Origin: Pseudoduganella aquatica
GTDB taxonomy: Bacteria; Pseudomonadota; Gammaproteobacteria; Burkholderiales; Burkholderiaceae_D
Length of the DNA: 42,944 nt
Reading direction: 5' to 3'
Assembly: GCF_009857595.1 (NCBI RefSeq)
Contig: NZ_WWCU01000046.1
Coordinates: forward strand, 1-42,944
Shown here: positions 25,245 to 33,363 of the stretch, piece by piece
How the letters are laid out: each line of letters begins with the position of its first letter
Numbering within the stretch: position 1 is the stretch's first letter
The notes under the pieces: model-generated
What the model saw: only the letters and a program-made list of their open reading frames with translations
What the model was told of the DNA's origin: nothing
Database searches by the model: none
Made by a program: the position numbers and the translations under genes

Positions 25245-26114
25245 ATGACGCATCCAGAATACATCCTTACTTTATCCTGCCTGGACCAGCGCGGCATCGT
25301 GCATCGCGTGTCGGGCTTCCTGGCTGAACACGGTTGCAACATCATAGACTCCGCGCAGTTCGGCGACGCGGAATCGCAGCTGTTTTTCATGCGCGTGCAT
25401 TTTTCGCGCGACGAGCCGGGCGTGAGCGACGAGCAGCTGCGCGCCGATTTTGCCCAGCTGGCCGAGAGCATGAAGCTGGACTGGCAGCTGCGCGACGCGC
25501 ACGCCAAGCCGCGCGTGATGCTGATGGTATCGAAAATCGGCCACTGCCTGAACGATTTGCTGTTCCGCTACAAGAGCGGCCTGCTGCCGGTGGAGATTCC
25601 CGCCATCGTGTCCAACCACATGGACTTCTACCAGCTGGCGGCCAGCTACAACATTCCTTTCCACTACCTGCCGCTGGCGGCCGGTGCGACCCAGGAGGCC
25701 AAGCTGGCGCAGGAAACGCGCATTATCGAGCTGATGGACAACCACCAGATCGACCTGGTGGTGCTGGCGCGCTATATGCAGATCCTGTCGCCGCAGCTGT
25801 GCGCGCGCCTGAAGGGCAAGGCGATCAATATCCACCATTCCTTCCTGCCGAGTTTCAAGGGCGCCAAGCCATATGCGCAGGCACACCATCGCGGCGTGAA
25901 GCTGATCGGCGCCACGGCGCACTTCGTCACCAGCGACCTGGATGAAGGCCCTATCATCGAGCAGGACGTGGAGCGCGTGGACCACTCCATGGACGCGGAC
26001 ACGCTGTCGGCCATCGGCCGCGACGTGGAGTGCGTTGTGCTGGCGCGCGCCGTGAAATGGTTCGTCGAACACCGCGTGCTGCAGAACGGCGCCAAGACCG
26101 TCGTCTTCAAATAA
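25245..26114 (+). CDS. purU: Formyltetrahydrofolate deformylase
   Basis: 289 residues. Hydrolyses 10-formyl-THF to THF and formate, balancing one-carbon pools and supplying formate to purine synthesis. N-terminal ACT domain (LTLSCLDQRGIVHRVSGFLA, about 8-90) is followed by the formyltransferase-like domain with PVEIPAIVSNH, LVVLARYMQILS and the catalytic block INIHHSFLPSFKGAKPY plus HFVTSDLDEGPII (the Asn-His-Asp triad). Complete length. Divergent from the CurA-like gene. Confidence 0.97.
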   Translation: MTHPEYILTLSCLDQRGIVHRVSGFLAEHGCNIIDSAQFGDAESQLFFMRVHFSRDEPGVSDEQLRADFAQLAESMKLDWQLRDAHAKPRVMLMVSKIGHCLNDLLFRYKSGLLPVEIPAIVSNHMDFYQLAASYNIPFHYLPLAAGATQEAKLAQETRIIELMDNHQIDLVVLARYMQILSPQLCARLKGKAINIHHSFLPSFKGAKPYAQAHHRGVKLIGATAHFVTSDLDEGPIIEQDVERVDHSMDADTLSAIGRDVECVVLARAVKWFVEHRVLQNGAKTVVFK

Positions 26115-26140
26115 CCCTTTAGAATTTAGTGAAGTAAGCA

Positions 26141-26683
26141 ATGGCACTCAAGGCAACAATCTACAAAGCAGAACTATCGATTGCGGACATGGACCGCAAT
26201 TACTACGACACGCATGTGCTGACGCTGGCGCGCCATCCGTCCGAGACCGACGAACGCATGATGGTGCGCCTGCTGGCGTTCGCCATCCACGCGCACGAGC
26301 ACCTGACCTTCACCAAGGGCCTGTTCGACGTGGACGAGCCGGACCTGTGGCAGAAGGACCTGACCGGCGCCATCCAGCTGTGGATCGAAGTGGGCCAGCC
26401 GGATGACAAGAAGCTGCTGAAAGGCGCGGGCCGTTCGGAGCACGTGGTGGTGTACAGCTACAACGCCACCAGCCATATCTGGTGGAAGGCGCTGGCGAAC
26501 AAGGTGGAGCGCGCGAAGAACCTCAGCGTGATCAACCTGCAGTCCGAGGCGACCGAGCAGCTGGCCAAGATGGCCCAGCGTACCATGCAGCTGCAATGCA
26601 CCATCCAGGACGGCCAGATCTGGCTGACCGACGGCGCCGACACGGTGCTGATCGAGCGCGAAACCTTCAAGGACGAGCGCTAA
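26141..26683 (+). CDS. yaeQ: YaeQ-family protein
   Basis: 180 residues, full length for YaeQ. Family motifs are seen: KATIYKAELSIADMDRNYYD, RLLAFAIHAHEHLTFTKGL, DLTGAIQLWIEVGQPDDKKL. YaeQ folds like PD-(D/E)XK nucleases; the acidic and Gln/Lys residues of IELWIEVGQP-DxxK type are present here as LWIEVGQPDDKK. The role is not established. TAGAAT at 26120-26125 could give it its own promoter 16 bases upstream, besides read-through from purU. Confidence 0.95.
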   Translation: MALKATIYKAELSIADMDRNYYDTHVLTLARHPSETDERMMVRLLAFAIHAHEHLTFTKGLFDVDEPDLWQKDLTGAIQLWIEVGQPDDKKLLKGAGRSEHVVVYSYNATSHIWWKALANKVERAKNLSVINLQSEATEQLAKMAQRTMQLQCTIQDGQIWLTDGADTVLIERETFKDER

Positions 26684-26711
26684 CCCGCCGGCACTGTGGC
26701 ACAATAACTGC

Positions 26712-27434
26712 ATGCACCGCTTTCTGTTCGGATTGCTGCTTCTCCTCTCTGCGGGCGCCGCCTCGGCGCTGTCGCATGCCGAAGTCATGGCCGGCGCCGA
26801 GCGCCAGTATCGCGGCTATCTGCGCGAGCTCCAGGCCCAGCACCAGCTGGATTCCGATCCGGTTTTCCACGAACGCGTGCAGCGCATCGTCAAGCCCCTG
26901 ATCGCGCAGGCCATGCACGACTATCCCGAATCGGCCGGCTGGCAATGGGAAGTCCACACCACGCCGGAAGGCGACGACAATGCCTATGCCATGGCGGGCG
27001 GCAAGCTGCTGGTCAGCCGCGCCTACGTGGACAAGCTGCTGCTCGGCGACGCAGAACTGGCCATGCTGCTGGCGCATGAGATTGCGCACGCCGTGCTGCG
27101 CCACAATCTGCTGGAGTACGAGGAAGCCATGCGCCTGGAGCCGGCGTGGCGCGAGCGTCCCTTCGCCGAGCTGGAGGACGCGGTCGACAACGACTCGGCG
27201 CTGATGCGCAAGCTCGCGCCGCTGGGCCTCAAGCAGGAGGCCGAGGCCGACCGCGAAGGGCTGAAGCTGGCCTGGCGCGTGGGCTGGCCAGGCGCGGCAT
27301 TGGCGCGCTACTACCTGAAGCTGGTGCGCGCCAGCCACGCGCCCAATTTCGAGCAGCACGTCCATCCGGCGCCGTCCCAGCGCTGGAAGGCGGCGCAGGA
27401 GCTGGCCGGCATCCTTGAAGCAGCGGGGCGCTAG
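26712..27434 (+). CDS. Secreted M48-family metallopeptidase
   Basis: 240 residues. Signal peptide of about 20 residues (LLLLLSAGAASA/LS). Zinc motif HEIAHAVLRH in LLAHEIAHAVLRHNLLEYEEA and the third ligand in EAEADREGLKLA identify a gluzincin of the M48 (Ste24/BepA-like) type acting in the periplasm. It lacks the C-terminal TPR domain of BepA. Possible role in envelope protein quality control; this is inferred from the family. Its 3' end carries the promoter of the copper operon. Confidence 0.91.
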   Translation: MHRFLFGLLLLLSAGAASALSHAEVMAGAERQYRGYLRELQAQHQLDSDPVFHERVQRIVKPLIAQAMHDYPESAGWQWEVHTTPEGDDNAYAMAGGKLLVSRAYVDKLLLGDAELAMLLAHEIAHAVLRHNLLEYEEAMRLEPAWRERPFAELEDAVDNDSALMRKLAPLGLKQEAEADREGLKLAWRVGWPGAALARYYLKLVRASHAPNFEQHVHPAPSQRWKAAQELAGILEAAGR

Positions 27435-27440
27435 CTAATG

Positions 27441-27446
27441 TATAAT
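27441..27446 (+). promoter_or_regulatory. -10 element of the copper operon, near-leaderless
   Basis: A perfect TATAAT lies only 8 bases before the ATG at 27455, which would place the start of transcription at or within two bases of the start codon. No Shine-Dalgarno is present. The nearest -35-like TTGAAG (27415-27420) is 20 bp away, so an activator may be needed. Confidence 0.55.
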
Positions 27447-27454
27447 TTCGCACC

Positions 27455-27859
27455 ATGCAAACGAGATTGACCAAACGGTGGAAACACCAGGCGCTGTGGA
27501 TCTGGATCGCGCTTACCGCGGTGCTGATGAACGCGCTCGCGCCGTCGATCTCGCACGCCATGGCCTACGCCGAGGGCAACCCGGCAGCCTTTGAAATCTG
27601 CCGCGCCGACAAGAGCAAGCCGCTGTCGCTCTCTTTCCTGCAGCTGGAGGACGTGGGCGGCAAGAAGGCCATGTCCATGGGCGAGGATTGCGGCTATTGC
27701 CTCAACCACGCCGGTACGCTCGGCATGCCGCCTTCGCTGGTGTCCGGCCTCCCATACGCCGCGCCGTCCCGGCTGCACCCATTCCTGTTCTATCGCGCAC
27801 CGCAGCCGCTCGCGGTGTGGTCGGCCGCGCGCCCGCGCGGGCCGCCCGCGCAAGTCTGA
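27455..27859 (+). CDS. DUF2946-family protein
   Basis: 134 residues. One N-terminal hydrophobic helix (WIWIALTAVLMNALAPSISHA) acts as signal or anchor. The exported part holds EDCGYCLNHAG, the CxxC-plus-His motif of DUF2946, a likely metal site, and further Cys, His and Met residues. DUF2946 genes usually sit beside copper chaperones and TonB-dependent copper receptors, as here. First gene of the operon and probably translated from a leaderless message. Precise role unknown. Confidence 0.85.
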   Translation: MQTRLTKRWKHQALWIWIALTAVLMNALAPSISHAMAYAEGNPAAFEICRADKSKPLSLSFLQLEDVGGKKAMSMGEDCGYCLNHAGTLGMPPSLVSGLPYAAPSRLHPFLFYRAPQPLAVWSAARPRGPPAQV

Positions 27860-27914
27860 TACTGCTTTACACCTGCGCCTTAGTGCGCATCCCGTAATCG
27901 TTTCAGAGGTAGAT

Positions 27915-28370
27915 ATGAAAACCACTTTCTTTACCGGCGCGGCCCTGGCATGCGCGCTGCTGTTCTCCACCGCCTGCGCCCAGGCCCAGGTCACCGTCAA
28001 AGATCCCTGGGTGCGCGCCACCGTTCCCGCCGCCAAAGCCAGCGGCGCTTTCATGCAGCTGCAGTCGGCGCAGGATGCGCGCCTGGTGGCGGTGCGCTCC
28101 AGCGCGGCCGGCATGGCCGAAATCCATCAGATGGGGATGGAAAACAATATGATGAAAATGCAGCCGGTCGATGGCGTGGACCTCCCGGCCGGCAAGACCG
28201 TGGAGCTGGCCTCCGGCGGCTACCACATCATGCTGATGCAGCTGAAACGCCAGCTGAAAGAGGGCGAAACCGTGCCGCTCACGCTGGTGGTGCAGAAGAA
28301 GGACAAGAAGCTTGAGACCATCGAGCTGAATGTGGCCGTGCGGCCGCTGACCTATTCCGCCGCGAAGTGA
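27915..28370 (+). CDS. Periplasmic copper chaperone PCu(A)C
   Basis: 151 residues with a signal peptide of about 23 residues. The Cu(I) site H-X10-M-X21-H-X-M is exact: H71, M82, H104 and M106. PCu(A)C proteins deliver copper to cytochrome oxidase CuA or CuB sites in the periplasm. ATG 27915 has AGAGGT just upstream. The following YcnI-like gene starts 9 bases after its stop. The chain is Met-rich around residues 73-82 (MGMENNMMKM). Confidence 0.95.
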   Translation: MKTTFFTGAALACALLFSTACAQAQVTVKDPWVRATVPAAKASGAFMQLQSAQDARLVAVRSSAAGMAEIHQMGMENNMMKMQPVDGVDLPAGKTVELASGGYHIMLMQLKRQLKEGETVPLTLVVQKKDKKLETIELNVAVRPLTYSAAK

Positions 28371-28378
28371 GGCCCGCC

Positions 28379-28891
28379 ATGAAGAAAACCATCTTATGCG
28401 CCGCCCTGTTCGTGGCCGCGCAGGCGCAGGCCCACGTCACGCTGGAGCAGACCACCGCGGTGGCGGACAGCTACCAGAAGCTGACCTTCCGCGTCGGCCA
28501 TGGCTGCGACGGCAGTCCGACCAAGTCCATCACCGTCATGCTGCCGGAGGCGGTGACGGGCGCCAAGCCCATGCCCAAGCCGGGCTGGAAAATCCGCACC
28601 GTGGAAGGTCCGCTGTCGGTGCCGGTGGAGTCGCACGGCCGCAAGATAGCCACCTCCGTGCGCGAGGTGACGTGGACCGGCGGCCCGCTGGAGGACGCGT
28701 ATTTCGACGAGTTCACCATGCAGGTCAAGTTGCCGGCCGAACCGGGCAAGCAGTATTTCAAGATAGTGCAGCAGTGCGTGAAGGGTAGTGTGGCCTGGGA
28801 TGAGCTTCCCGGCGAGGCTGGCGTCAAAGTCAAGGCGCCCGCACCCATACTGAACGTCCTTCCGGCCGAAGGCCCCGTACACCAGCACTGA
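28379..28891 (+). CDS. YcnI-like (DUF1775) copper-binding protein
   Basis: 170 residues. Signal peptide ends AQAQA/HVTLEQ, so the mature protein begins with His (H19), the residue that with the N-terminal amine forms the copper site of Bacillus YcnI; a Glu follows four residues on. Other family marks are FRVGHGC, KPGWKI, VTWTGGPLED and FKIVQQC with two Cys that may pair. A C-terminal membrane anchor found in some homologues is missing, so it is likely soluble in the periplasm. Co-transcribed with the PCu(A)C gene and the receptor. Confidence 0.92.
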   Translation: MKKTILCAALFVAAQAQAHVTLEQTTAVADSYQKLTFRVGHGCDGSPTKSITVMLPEAVTGAKPMPKPGWKIRTVEGPLSVPVESHGRKIATSVREVTWTGGPLEDAYFDEFTMQVKLPAEPGKQYFKIVQQCVKGSVAWDELPGEAGVKVKAPAPILNVLPAEGPVHQH

Positions 28892-28898
28892 GAACGCC

Positions 28899-31178
28899 AT
28901 GAACAATTTGAAATGCAAGCCGCTGGCAGTGATGCTGGCGGCGATGGGCGCTGCTGCGTCCGTGATTTGTCCTGCGCACGCCGATCATGCCGTGGTCACC
29001 GTGAACGGCGGCCGCCCAAGCTCGCTGCCGACGCAGATTCCCACCACCATAGAAGGCATCACCGGCGCGCAGGTGGAGGACCGCATCAACGCCAGCGACA
29101 GCGAGGACGCGCTGAAATACCTGCCCAGCCTGAACGTGCGCAAGCGCTACATCGGCGACTATGACCATGCGGTGCTGGCCAGCCGGGCGTCCGGCACCGG
29201 CAACAGCGCGCGCTCCATGGTGTATGCGGACGGCATACTGCTGTCCAACCTGCTGGGCAACGGCGCCACGTACACGCCGCGCTGGGGCCTGGTCACGCCG
29301 GAGGAAATCGAACGCGTGGATGTGCTGTACGGGCCGTTTTCGGCTGCATATCCGGGCAACTCGGTGGGCGCGGTGGTGGACTTCCAGACCCGCATGCCGA
29401 CGCGCCTGGAAGCGCACGTCAAGCTTTCCGGCTACGGCCAGGGCTTCAAGCAGTACGGCAGCGATACCCATCATTACGGCAAGCAGGGCAGCGCCTCCAT
29501 CGGCGACCGCCAGGGCGCGTGGTCGTGGTGGTTGGATGTGTCGCGCCTGGACAGCAACGGCCAGCCCATCGCCTTCGCCAACAAGCTGCTGTCGCAAGGG
29601 ACGGTTGGCGGCGGCGGCGTGCCTGTGACGGGCGCCATCGCAGACCGCAACCCGGCCAACAAGGACTGGCTGATACTGGGCGCCACCAACCAGATCCATA
29701 CTGTGCAGGACCACGCCAAGGTGAAGCTGGCTTACGACGCGTCGCCGATACTGCGCGCCAGCTACACGCTGGGCTGGTGGAAGAACGATGCGGAGCGCTC
29801 GTCGCAATCGTATCTGCGCGACGCGGCAGGGAATCCGGTCTACCGGGGCGACATCAATGTGGGGGGCGTGAAATACAGCCTGCTGCCGTCGGATTTTGCG
29901 CCCAGCCGTGGGGATCTTGAACACGTCATGCACGGCTTCTCGCTCAAGCAGCACAGCAAGGGCGAGTTCAGCTGGGAAGTGGCGGCCAGCCTGTACGACT
30001 ACGCCAGGGACCGCGTGCGCACCCCCACGGTGGCGGTGCCGGACCTGAATACGAATGGACAGGGCAACATCACGGACATGGGCGGCAGCGGCTGGAATAC
30101 GCTGGCGCTGAAAGGCACGTGGCGGCCGGGCGTGGACGCACAAGGCGGCGCGGCGCCGCATGTGCTGGACTTCGGCGTGCAGCGCGACAGCGCCAAGCTG
30201 CGCACCCGCGTCTTCAGCAGCGCCGACTGGATAGGCGCCGGCGATGGCAAGCACGTGTCCACCTTCAACGGCGAGACGCGGCTGGACAGCCTGTATGCGC
30301 AGGACACCTGGCGCATACACGAACTGTGGAAAGCCACGCTGGGCTTGCGCTTCGAGCGCTGGCAGGCGTTCGGCGGCGAAATATCGAATGCGGCGGGCTT
30401 GCTGTATTTCCCGGGGCGCTCGGAAAGCAGCTGGTCGCCCAAGGCGGCGTTGGCCTATCGCGCGTCCGAGCTGTGGACGCTGAAAGCCTCCGCCGGCCGC
30501 GCCGTGCGCAATCCCACGGCGGCGGAACTGTTCCAGGGCTCCATCGTGGACGGCAAGATCATCAACACCGATCCCACGCTGCGCGCCGAGCGCTCGTGGA
30601 CCAGCGAGCTGACCGCCGAGCGCATGCTGGACCATGGCAGCCTGCGCGCCACCGTGTTCCACGAGAACACGCGCGACGCGCTGTATTCGCAGGCCTTGAC
30701 GCCCACGGTGAACACGGTGCAGAACGTGGGCGAGATCCGCACCACGGGCCTGGAGCTGTCCTACCAGGCAGACCATGTGCTGGTGCACGGCCTGTCGCTG
30801 ACCGGCAGCGCAACCTACGCCGATTCGGAGATCGTCCGCAACGCCAGGCTGCCGGCCAGCGTGGGCAAGCGGCAGCCGCGCGTGCCGGACTGGCGCGCGA
30901 CGCTGCTGGCGTCCTACCACCTCGGGGACAAATGGACCACCAGCCTGGGTGCGCGCTACAGCGGGCGCCAGTACGGCACGCTGGACAACAGCGATCCGAA
31001 CGGCGCCACCTACACCGGCGTGTCGGACTATTTCGTGGCCGACCTGCGGGTGCGCTACCGTTTCTCGCCCCAGTGGACCGGTGCGCTCGGTATCGACAAC
31101 CTGAACAACCGCAAGTACTGGGCCTTCCACCCGTACACCCAGCGCACGCTGATCGCGGAACTTAAGTTCGACCTGTAA
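28899..31178 (+). CDS. TonB-dependent outer-membrane receptor, probably for copper
   Basis: 759 residues. Signal peptide ends near AHA/DH. A TonB-box-like VVTVNG follows, then the plug (about 45-165: EDALKYLPSLNVRKR, SMVYADGILL, EEIERVDVLYGPFSAAYPGN) and a 22-strand barrel rich in aromatic residues, ending LIAELKFDL. The plug is that of a metal or siderophore receptor, closest in context to OprC/NosA-type copper receptors because it follows three copper-binding proteins by 7 bases. Copper is inferred from context; a chalkophore is also possible. Ends 10 bases before a strong terminator. Confidence 0.9.
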   Translation: MNNLKCKPLAVMLAAMGAAASVICPAHADHAVVTVNGGRPSSLPTQIPTTIEGITGAQVEDRINASDSEDALKYLPSLNVRKRYIGDYDHAVLASRASGTGNSARSMVYADGILLSNLLGNGATYTPRWGLVTPEEIERVDVLYGPFSAAYPGNSVGAVVDFQTRMPTRLEAHVKLSGYGQGFKQYGSDTHHYGKQGSASIGDRQGAWSWWLDVSRLDSNGQPIAFANKLLSQGTVGGGGVPVTGAIADRNPANKDWLILGATNQIHTVQDHAKVKLAYDASPILRASYTLGWWKNDAERSSQSYLRDAAGNPVYRGDINVGGVKYSLLPSDFAPSRGDLEHVMHGFSLKQHSKGEFSWEVAASLYDYARDRVRTPTVAVPDLNTNGQGNITDMGGSGWNTLALKGTWRPGVDAQGGAAPHVLDFGVQRDSAKLRTRVFSSADWIGAGDGKHVSTFNGETRLDSLYAQDTWRIHELWKATLGLRFERWQAFGGEISNAAGLLYFPGRSESSWSPKAALAYRASELWTLKASAGRAVRNPTAAELFQGSIVDGKIINTDPTLRAERSWTSELTAERMLDHGSLRATVFHENTRDALYSQALTPTVNTVQNVGEIRTTGLELSYQADHVLVHGLSLTGSATYADSEIVRNARLPASVGKRQPRVPDWRATLLASYHLGDKWTTSLGARYSGRQYGTLDNSDPNGATYTGVSDYFVADLRVRYRFSPQWTGALGIDNLNNRKYWAFHPYTQRTLIAELKFDL

Positions 31179-31187
31179 GTTCCCCTC

Positions 31188-31211
31188 GCCCGGCCACTGG
31201 CCGGGCTTTTT
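31188..31211 (+). terminator. Intrinsic terminator of the copper operon
   Basis: Perfect 8-bp GC stem GCCCGGCC / GGCCGGGC with a 3-base loop, then TTTTT, 10 bases after the receptor stop. Confidence 0.93.
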
Positions 31212-31275
31212 CTCCCTTGCTTGAGGCCGGTCAAAGCCGGTACCGGTAGCGCGGCCGTGCTCCGGCGCGGCGACC

Positions 31276-31281
31276 TAGAAT
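31276..31281 (+). promoter_or_regulatory. Possible -10 element of the Rpn gene
   Basis: TAGAAT ends six bases before the ATG at 31288, so a message from here would be nearly leaderless; no clear -35 is visible. If used, full-length Rpn would be translated without a Shine-Dalgarno. Confidence 0.4.
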
Positions 31282-31287
31282 CAGGCC

Positions 31288-32358
31288 ATGAAGGCCAAGC
31301 ACGATACCGGATACAAGCAGCTGTTTGGGCATCCTGAGCTGATGCTGGACTTGTTGCGCGGGTTTGTTTTCTACCCGTGGGTCAAGAACCTGGATGTATC
31401 CGCGCTGGAGCGCATCAATGCCAGCTATGTCGGCAGCAACGGCGAGCAGCGCCATGACGACATGGTGTGGCGCTTGCGCGTCGGCGGCCAGTGCATCTAT
31501 GTCTACCTGCTGCTGGAATTCCAGTCGACTTGCGATTACTGGATGGCGCTGCGCATGCAGGTCTATACGGGCTTGCTATACCAGGATCTCATCAAGCAGC
31601 ACAAACTTGGCCGGCGCGGCAAGCTGCCGCCGGTATTGCCCATCGTGCTCTACAACGGCAGGCGCCGCTGGAGTGCAAGCCACACCCTGTCGGGTTTGAG
31701 ATTGCCGCAGCCCGAGGGCTTGGCAGCCCTTCAGCCGGAACTAAAATACCTGTTGATAGATCAAAACAAGGTGGCGACTACGCTGGATGATACCGAGCGC
31801 AATATGGTCGCGGCGCTGTTTGCCCTGGAGCGCTCGCGGTCGCGGCAAGCTTGCGTGGAAGTCCTGAGGTCGCTGGCCAGATGGCTGCAAGCCGGCAGCA
31901 CCGAGCCTTTCCGCGACAGCCTGCTGCGCTGGTTGTCCGGATGTGTTCAGCGCAAGGAATATATGACGGACTTTGTGCCTGATGAGGAGATTGTCATGGG
32001 GAATTTGACTCTGGATGAATGGACCGCGTCTATCGTTCGTGAAGCGAAGCAGACGCGCAAGCGCGAGCGTGCAGAGGCCAGGGCTCTCGGACTGGCGGAA
32101 GGTAAAGCGGAGGGTAAAGCGGAGGGTAAAGCGGAGGGTAAAGCGGAGGGTAAAGCGGAGGGTAAAGCGGAAGGGTGCGCGCTGGGCCGGGCGGAAGCGC
32201 TGCGGCAGATGGTGGCGCGGCTGCTGGTGCGGCAGGCCGGGACGGTGCCGCCCCGCCTGGCGGCGCGGATCGCCGCTGCGCCGGCGCCTCAGCTGGATGA
32301 GTGGATCGAGCGCCTGCTCGACGGCGCCGCCGCGCAGGACGTGTTCAACACCAAATAG
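31288..32358 (+). CDS. Rpn-family nuclease, full-length form (RpnL-like toxin)
   Basis: 356 residues. Residues 1-230 are the Rpn / YhgA-like PD-(D/E)XK nuclease domain: RHDDMVWRL with D58, then YVYLLLEFQS with E77 and Q79. Next come a linker (237-270), six GKAE repeats (272-295) and a DUF4351-like C-terminal domain (QMVARLLVRQ, LDEWIERLLD, QDVFNTK). Family knowledge: full-length Rpn proteins are toxic DNA endonucleases with antiphage activity, blocked by their own C-terminal part made from an internal start. Here ATG 31288 lacks a good Shine-Dalgarno, whereas an internal in-frame ATG (31996) has one. Bases around 31950-32050 are less GC-rich than neighbouring genes, in keeping with horizontal spread. 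Confidence 0.9.
   Translation: MKAKHDTGYKQLFGHPELMLDLLRGFVFYPWVKNLDVSALERINASYVGSNGEQRHDDMVWRLRVGGQCIYVYLLLEFQSTCDYWMALRMQVYTGLLYQDLIKQHKLGRRGKLPPVLPIVLYNGRRRWSASHTLSGLRLPQPEGLAALQPELKYLLIDQNKVATTLDDTERNMVAALFALERSRSRQACVEVLRSLARWLQAGSTEPFRDSLLRWLSGCVQRKEYMTDFVPDEEIVMGNLTLDEWTASIVREAKQTRKRERAEARALGLAEGKAEGKAEGKAEGKAEGKAEGKAEGCALGRAEALRQMVARLLVRQAGTVPPRLAARIAAAPAPQLDEWIERLLDGAAAQDVFNTK
31996..32358 (+). CDS. Nested in-frame ORF, RpnS-like intragenic antitoxin
   Basis: 120 residues from the in-frame ATG at 31996 (residue 237 of the full protein), sharing the stop at 32358. GAGGAG at 31984-31989 stands six bases before it, a much better ribosome site than that of the full-length start. The product would begin MGNLTLDEW, include a charged helix (KQTRKRERAEARA), the six GKAE repeats and the DUF4351-like domain, and lack the nuclease domain. 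This is exactly the part that in studied Rpn systems is made separately, dimerises through the repeat-bearing helix and inhibits the toxin. Translation from this start is predicted from sequence, not shown. Confidence 0.75.
   Translation: MGNLTLDEWTASIVREAKQTRKRERAEARALGLAEGKAEGKAEGKAEGKAEGKAEGKAEGCALGRAEALRQMVARLLVRQAGTVPPRLAARIAAAPAPQLDEWIERLLDGAAAQDVFNTK
32101..32172 (+). repeat. Six-copy 12-base tandem repeat encoding GKAE
   Basis: Unit GGTAAAGCGGAG, five exact copies and a sixth with one final change (GAA for GAG). Being a multiple of three, gain or loss of copies keeps the frame but changes helix length. It lies in both the full-length and the nested product. Perfect identity at the DNA level implies recent slippage. 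Confidence 0.97.
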
Positions 32359-32361
32359 TGC

Positions 32362-32390
32362 AGCCCGGCGGGGTGTGCGCCTGCCGGGCT
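32362..32390. terminator. GC hairpin between convergent genes
   Basis: Perfect 8-bp stem AGCCCGGC / GCCGGGCT with a 13-base loop, between the Rpn stop and the stop of the convergent DUF2807 gene. No T-run on either strand, so termination would be weak or factor-assisted. Confidence 0.45.
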
Positions 32391-32408
32391 GGAGTGATCT
32401 GCGCAGGA

Positions 32409-33194
32409 TTATTGCGGGCTGCCGCCCAGGCGCTTGACGCTGCCCGAACCCATGATGGATTTGCTGATCTGCGGGTCGCCGTAGTAGCCGATGTCGCCGG
32501 AACCGGCCACGCTCAGGCTGAGCGACTGCTTGGCCCACACCGTCGCCTGGCCCGATCCGCCTATGCTCACGGAGGCGTCGCGCGCTGCCAGCTGGCCGAT
32601 GTTGACCTTGCCCGAGCCGCCTATCGACACCTTGAGCCGCTCGGTGCTGCCGCTTGCCTTCAGGCTGCCGCTGCCGCCCAGCGACACCGACACCGATTCG
32701 CTTTCCATGCCGCGCACATTGATGGCGCCCGAACCGCCGACGTCGAATGTCAAATTGGCGCCCTTCAGGTTCTCCGCGTCCACCGTGCCCGAGCCGCCCA
32801 CGGCGATGCGGTCCATGCTCCTGGCCTGCACGATGATTTTCATACTGCGCGTATCGAGCCGCATATTGCGCTTGACGGGGCGCACGCGCAGGGTGCCTTC
32901 CTCCACGACGGTTTCCACCAGCGGCAGGATGTTGTCATCGGTTTCTATGGTCACGCTTTCGGTATTGCCTATGCGTACTTCCGCCTCGCCCGGCAAGGAC
33001 AGCGCCAGGCCGGTGAAGTGGCCCACGTCGCGCGTCTGCTTGCTGGCCTTGCCGCTGCCTTGCACGCGCTCGCCGTTGGTTAGCCAGCTCAAAGGGCCGG
33101 CCTGCACGCTGACGGCCGGCAGCACGATGGCCAGGGCGCTGGCGGCCAGCAAGGTGGTGCTCAGGAAGGTGCGGACGGTCGGTTTGATTGCCAT
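32409..33194 (-). CDS. Secreted DUF2807 (head-GIN domain) protein
   Basis: 261 residues from ATG 33194, with GGAG upstream. Signal peptide of about 32 residues (SALAIVLPAVSVQA/GP). From about residue 55 the chain repeats a beta-strand motif closed by Gly-Ser-Gly turns: VGGSGTV, VGGSGAI, LGGSGSL, IGGSGKV, IGGSGQA, VAGSGDI and MGSGSV, which builds the right-handed beta-helix of DUF2807. Periplasmic or surface; function unknown in general. Divergent from the RlmI-like gene. Confidence 0.92.
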   Translation of the reverse strand: MAIKPTVRTFLSTTLLAASALAIVLPAVSVQAGPLSWLTNGERVQGSGKASKQTRDVGHFTGLALSLPGEAEVRIGNTESVTIETDDNILPLVETVVEEGTLRVRPVKRNMRLDTRSMKIIVQARSMDRIAVGGSGTVDAENLKGANLTFDVGGSGAINVRGMESESVSVSLGGSGSLKASGSTERLKVSIGGSGKVNIGQLAARDASVSIGGSGQATVWAKQSLSLSVAGSGDIGYYGDPQISKSIMGSGSVKRLGGSPQ

Positions 33195-33363
33195 GGTGTG
33201 ATCTCCTTGTATGATCTGCTTCGATGTTGGAGATAGTACGGAATCGCCGCGGCGGACGCCCCCGCCGTGCGACAGACTGCGCCGAAGGCGGAATAGAATG
33301 CATTCCTCCGGGGGCGGCGCGTGCCATGCGGTATCATGGCGGCTGCAACTACATTGGAAATAC

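Noticed and set aside
28830..31130. 766-codon open frame opposite the TonB-dependent receptor
   Set aside because: Antisense shadow without motifs; the plus strand has plug and barrel features.
32101..32172. Regular 12-base repeats as a CRISPR-like array
   Set aside because: The units are directly adjacent without spacers and encode GKAE in frame; this is a protein repeat.
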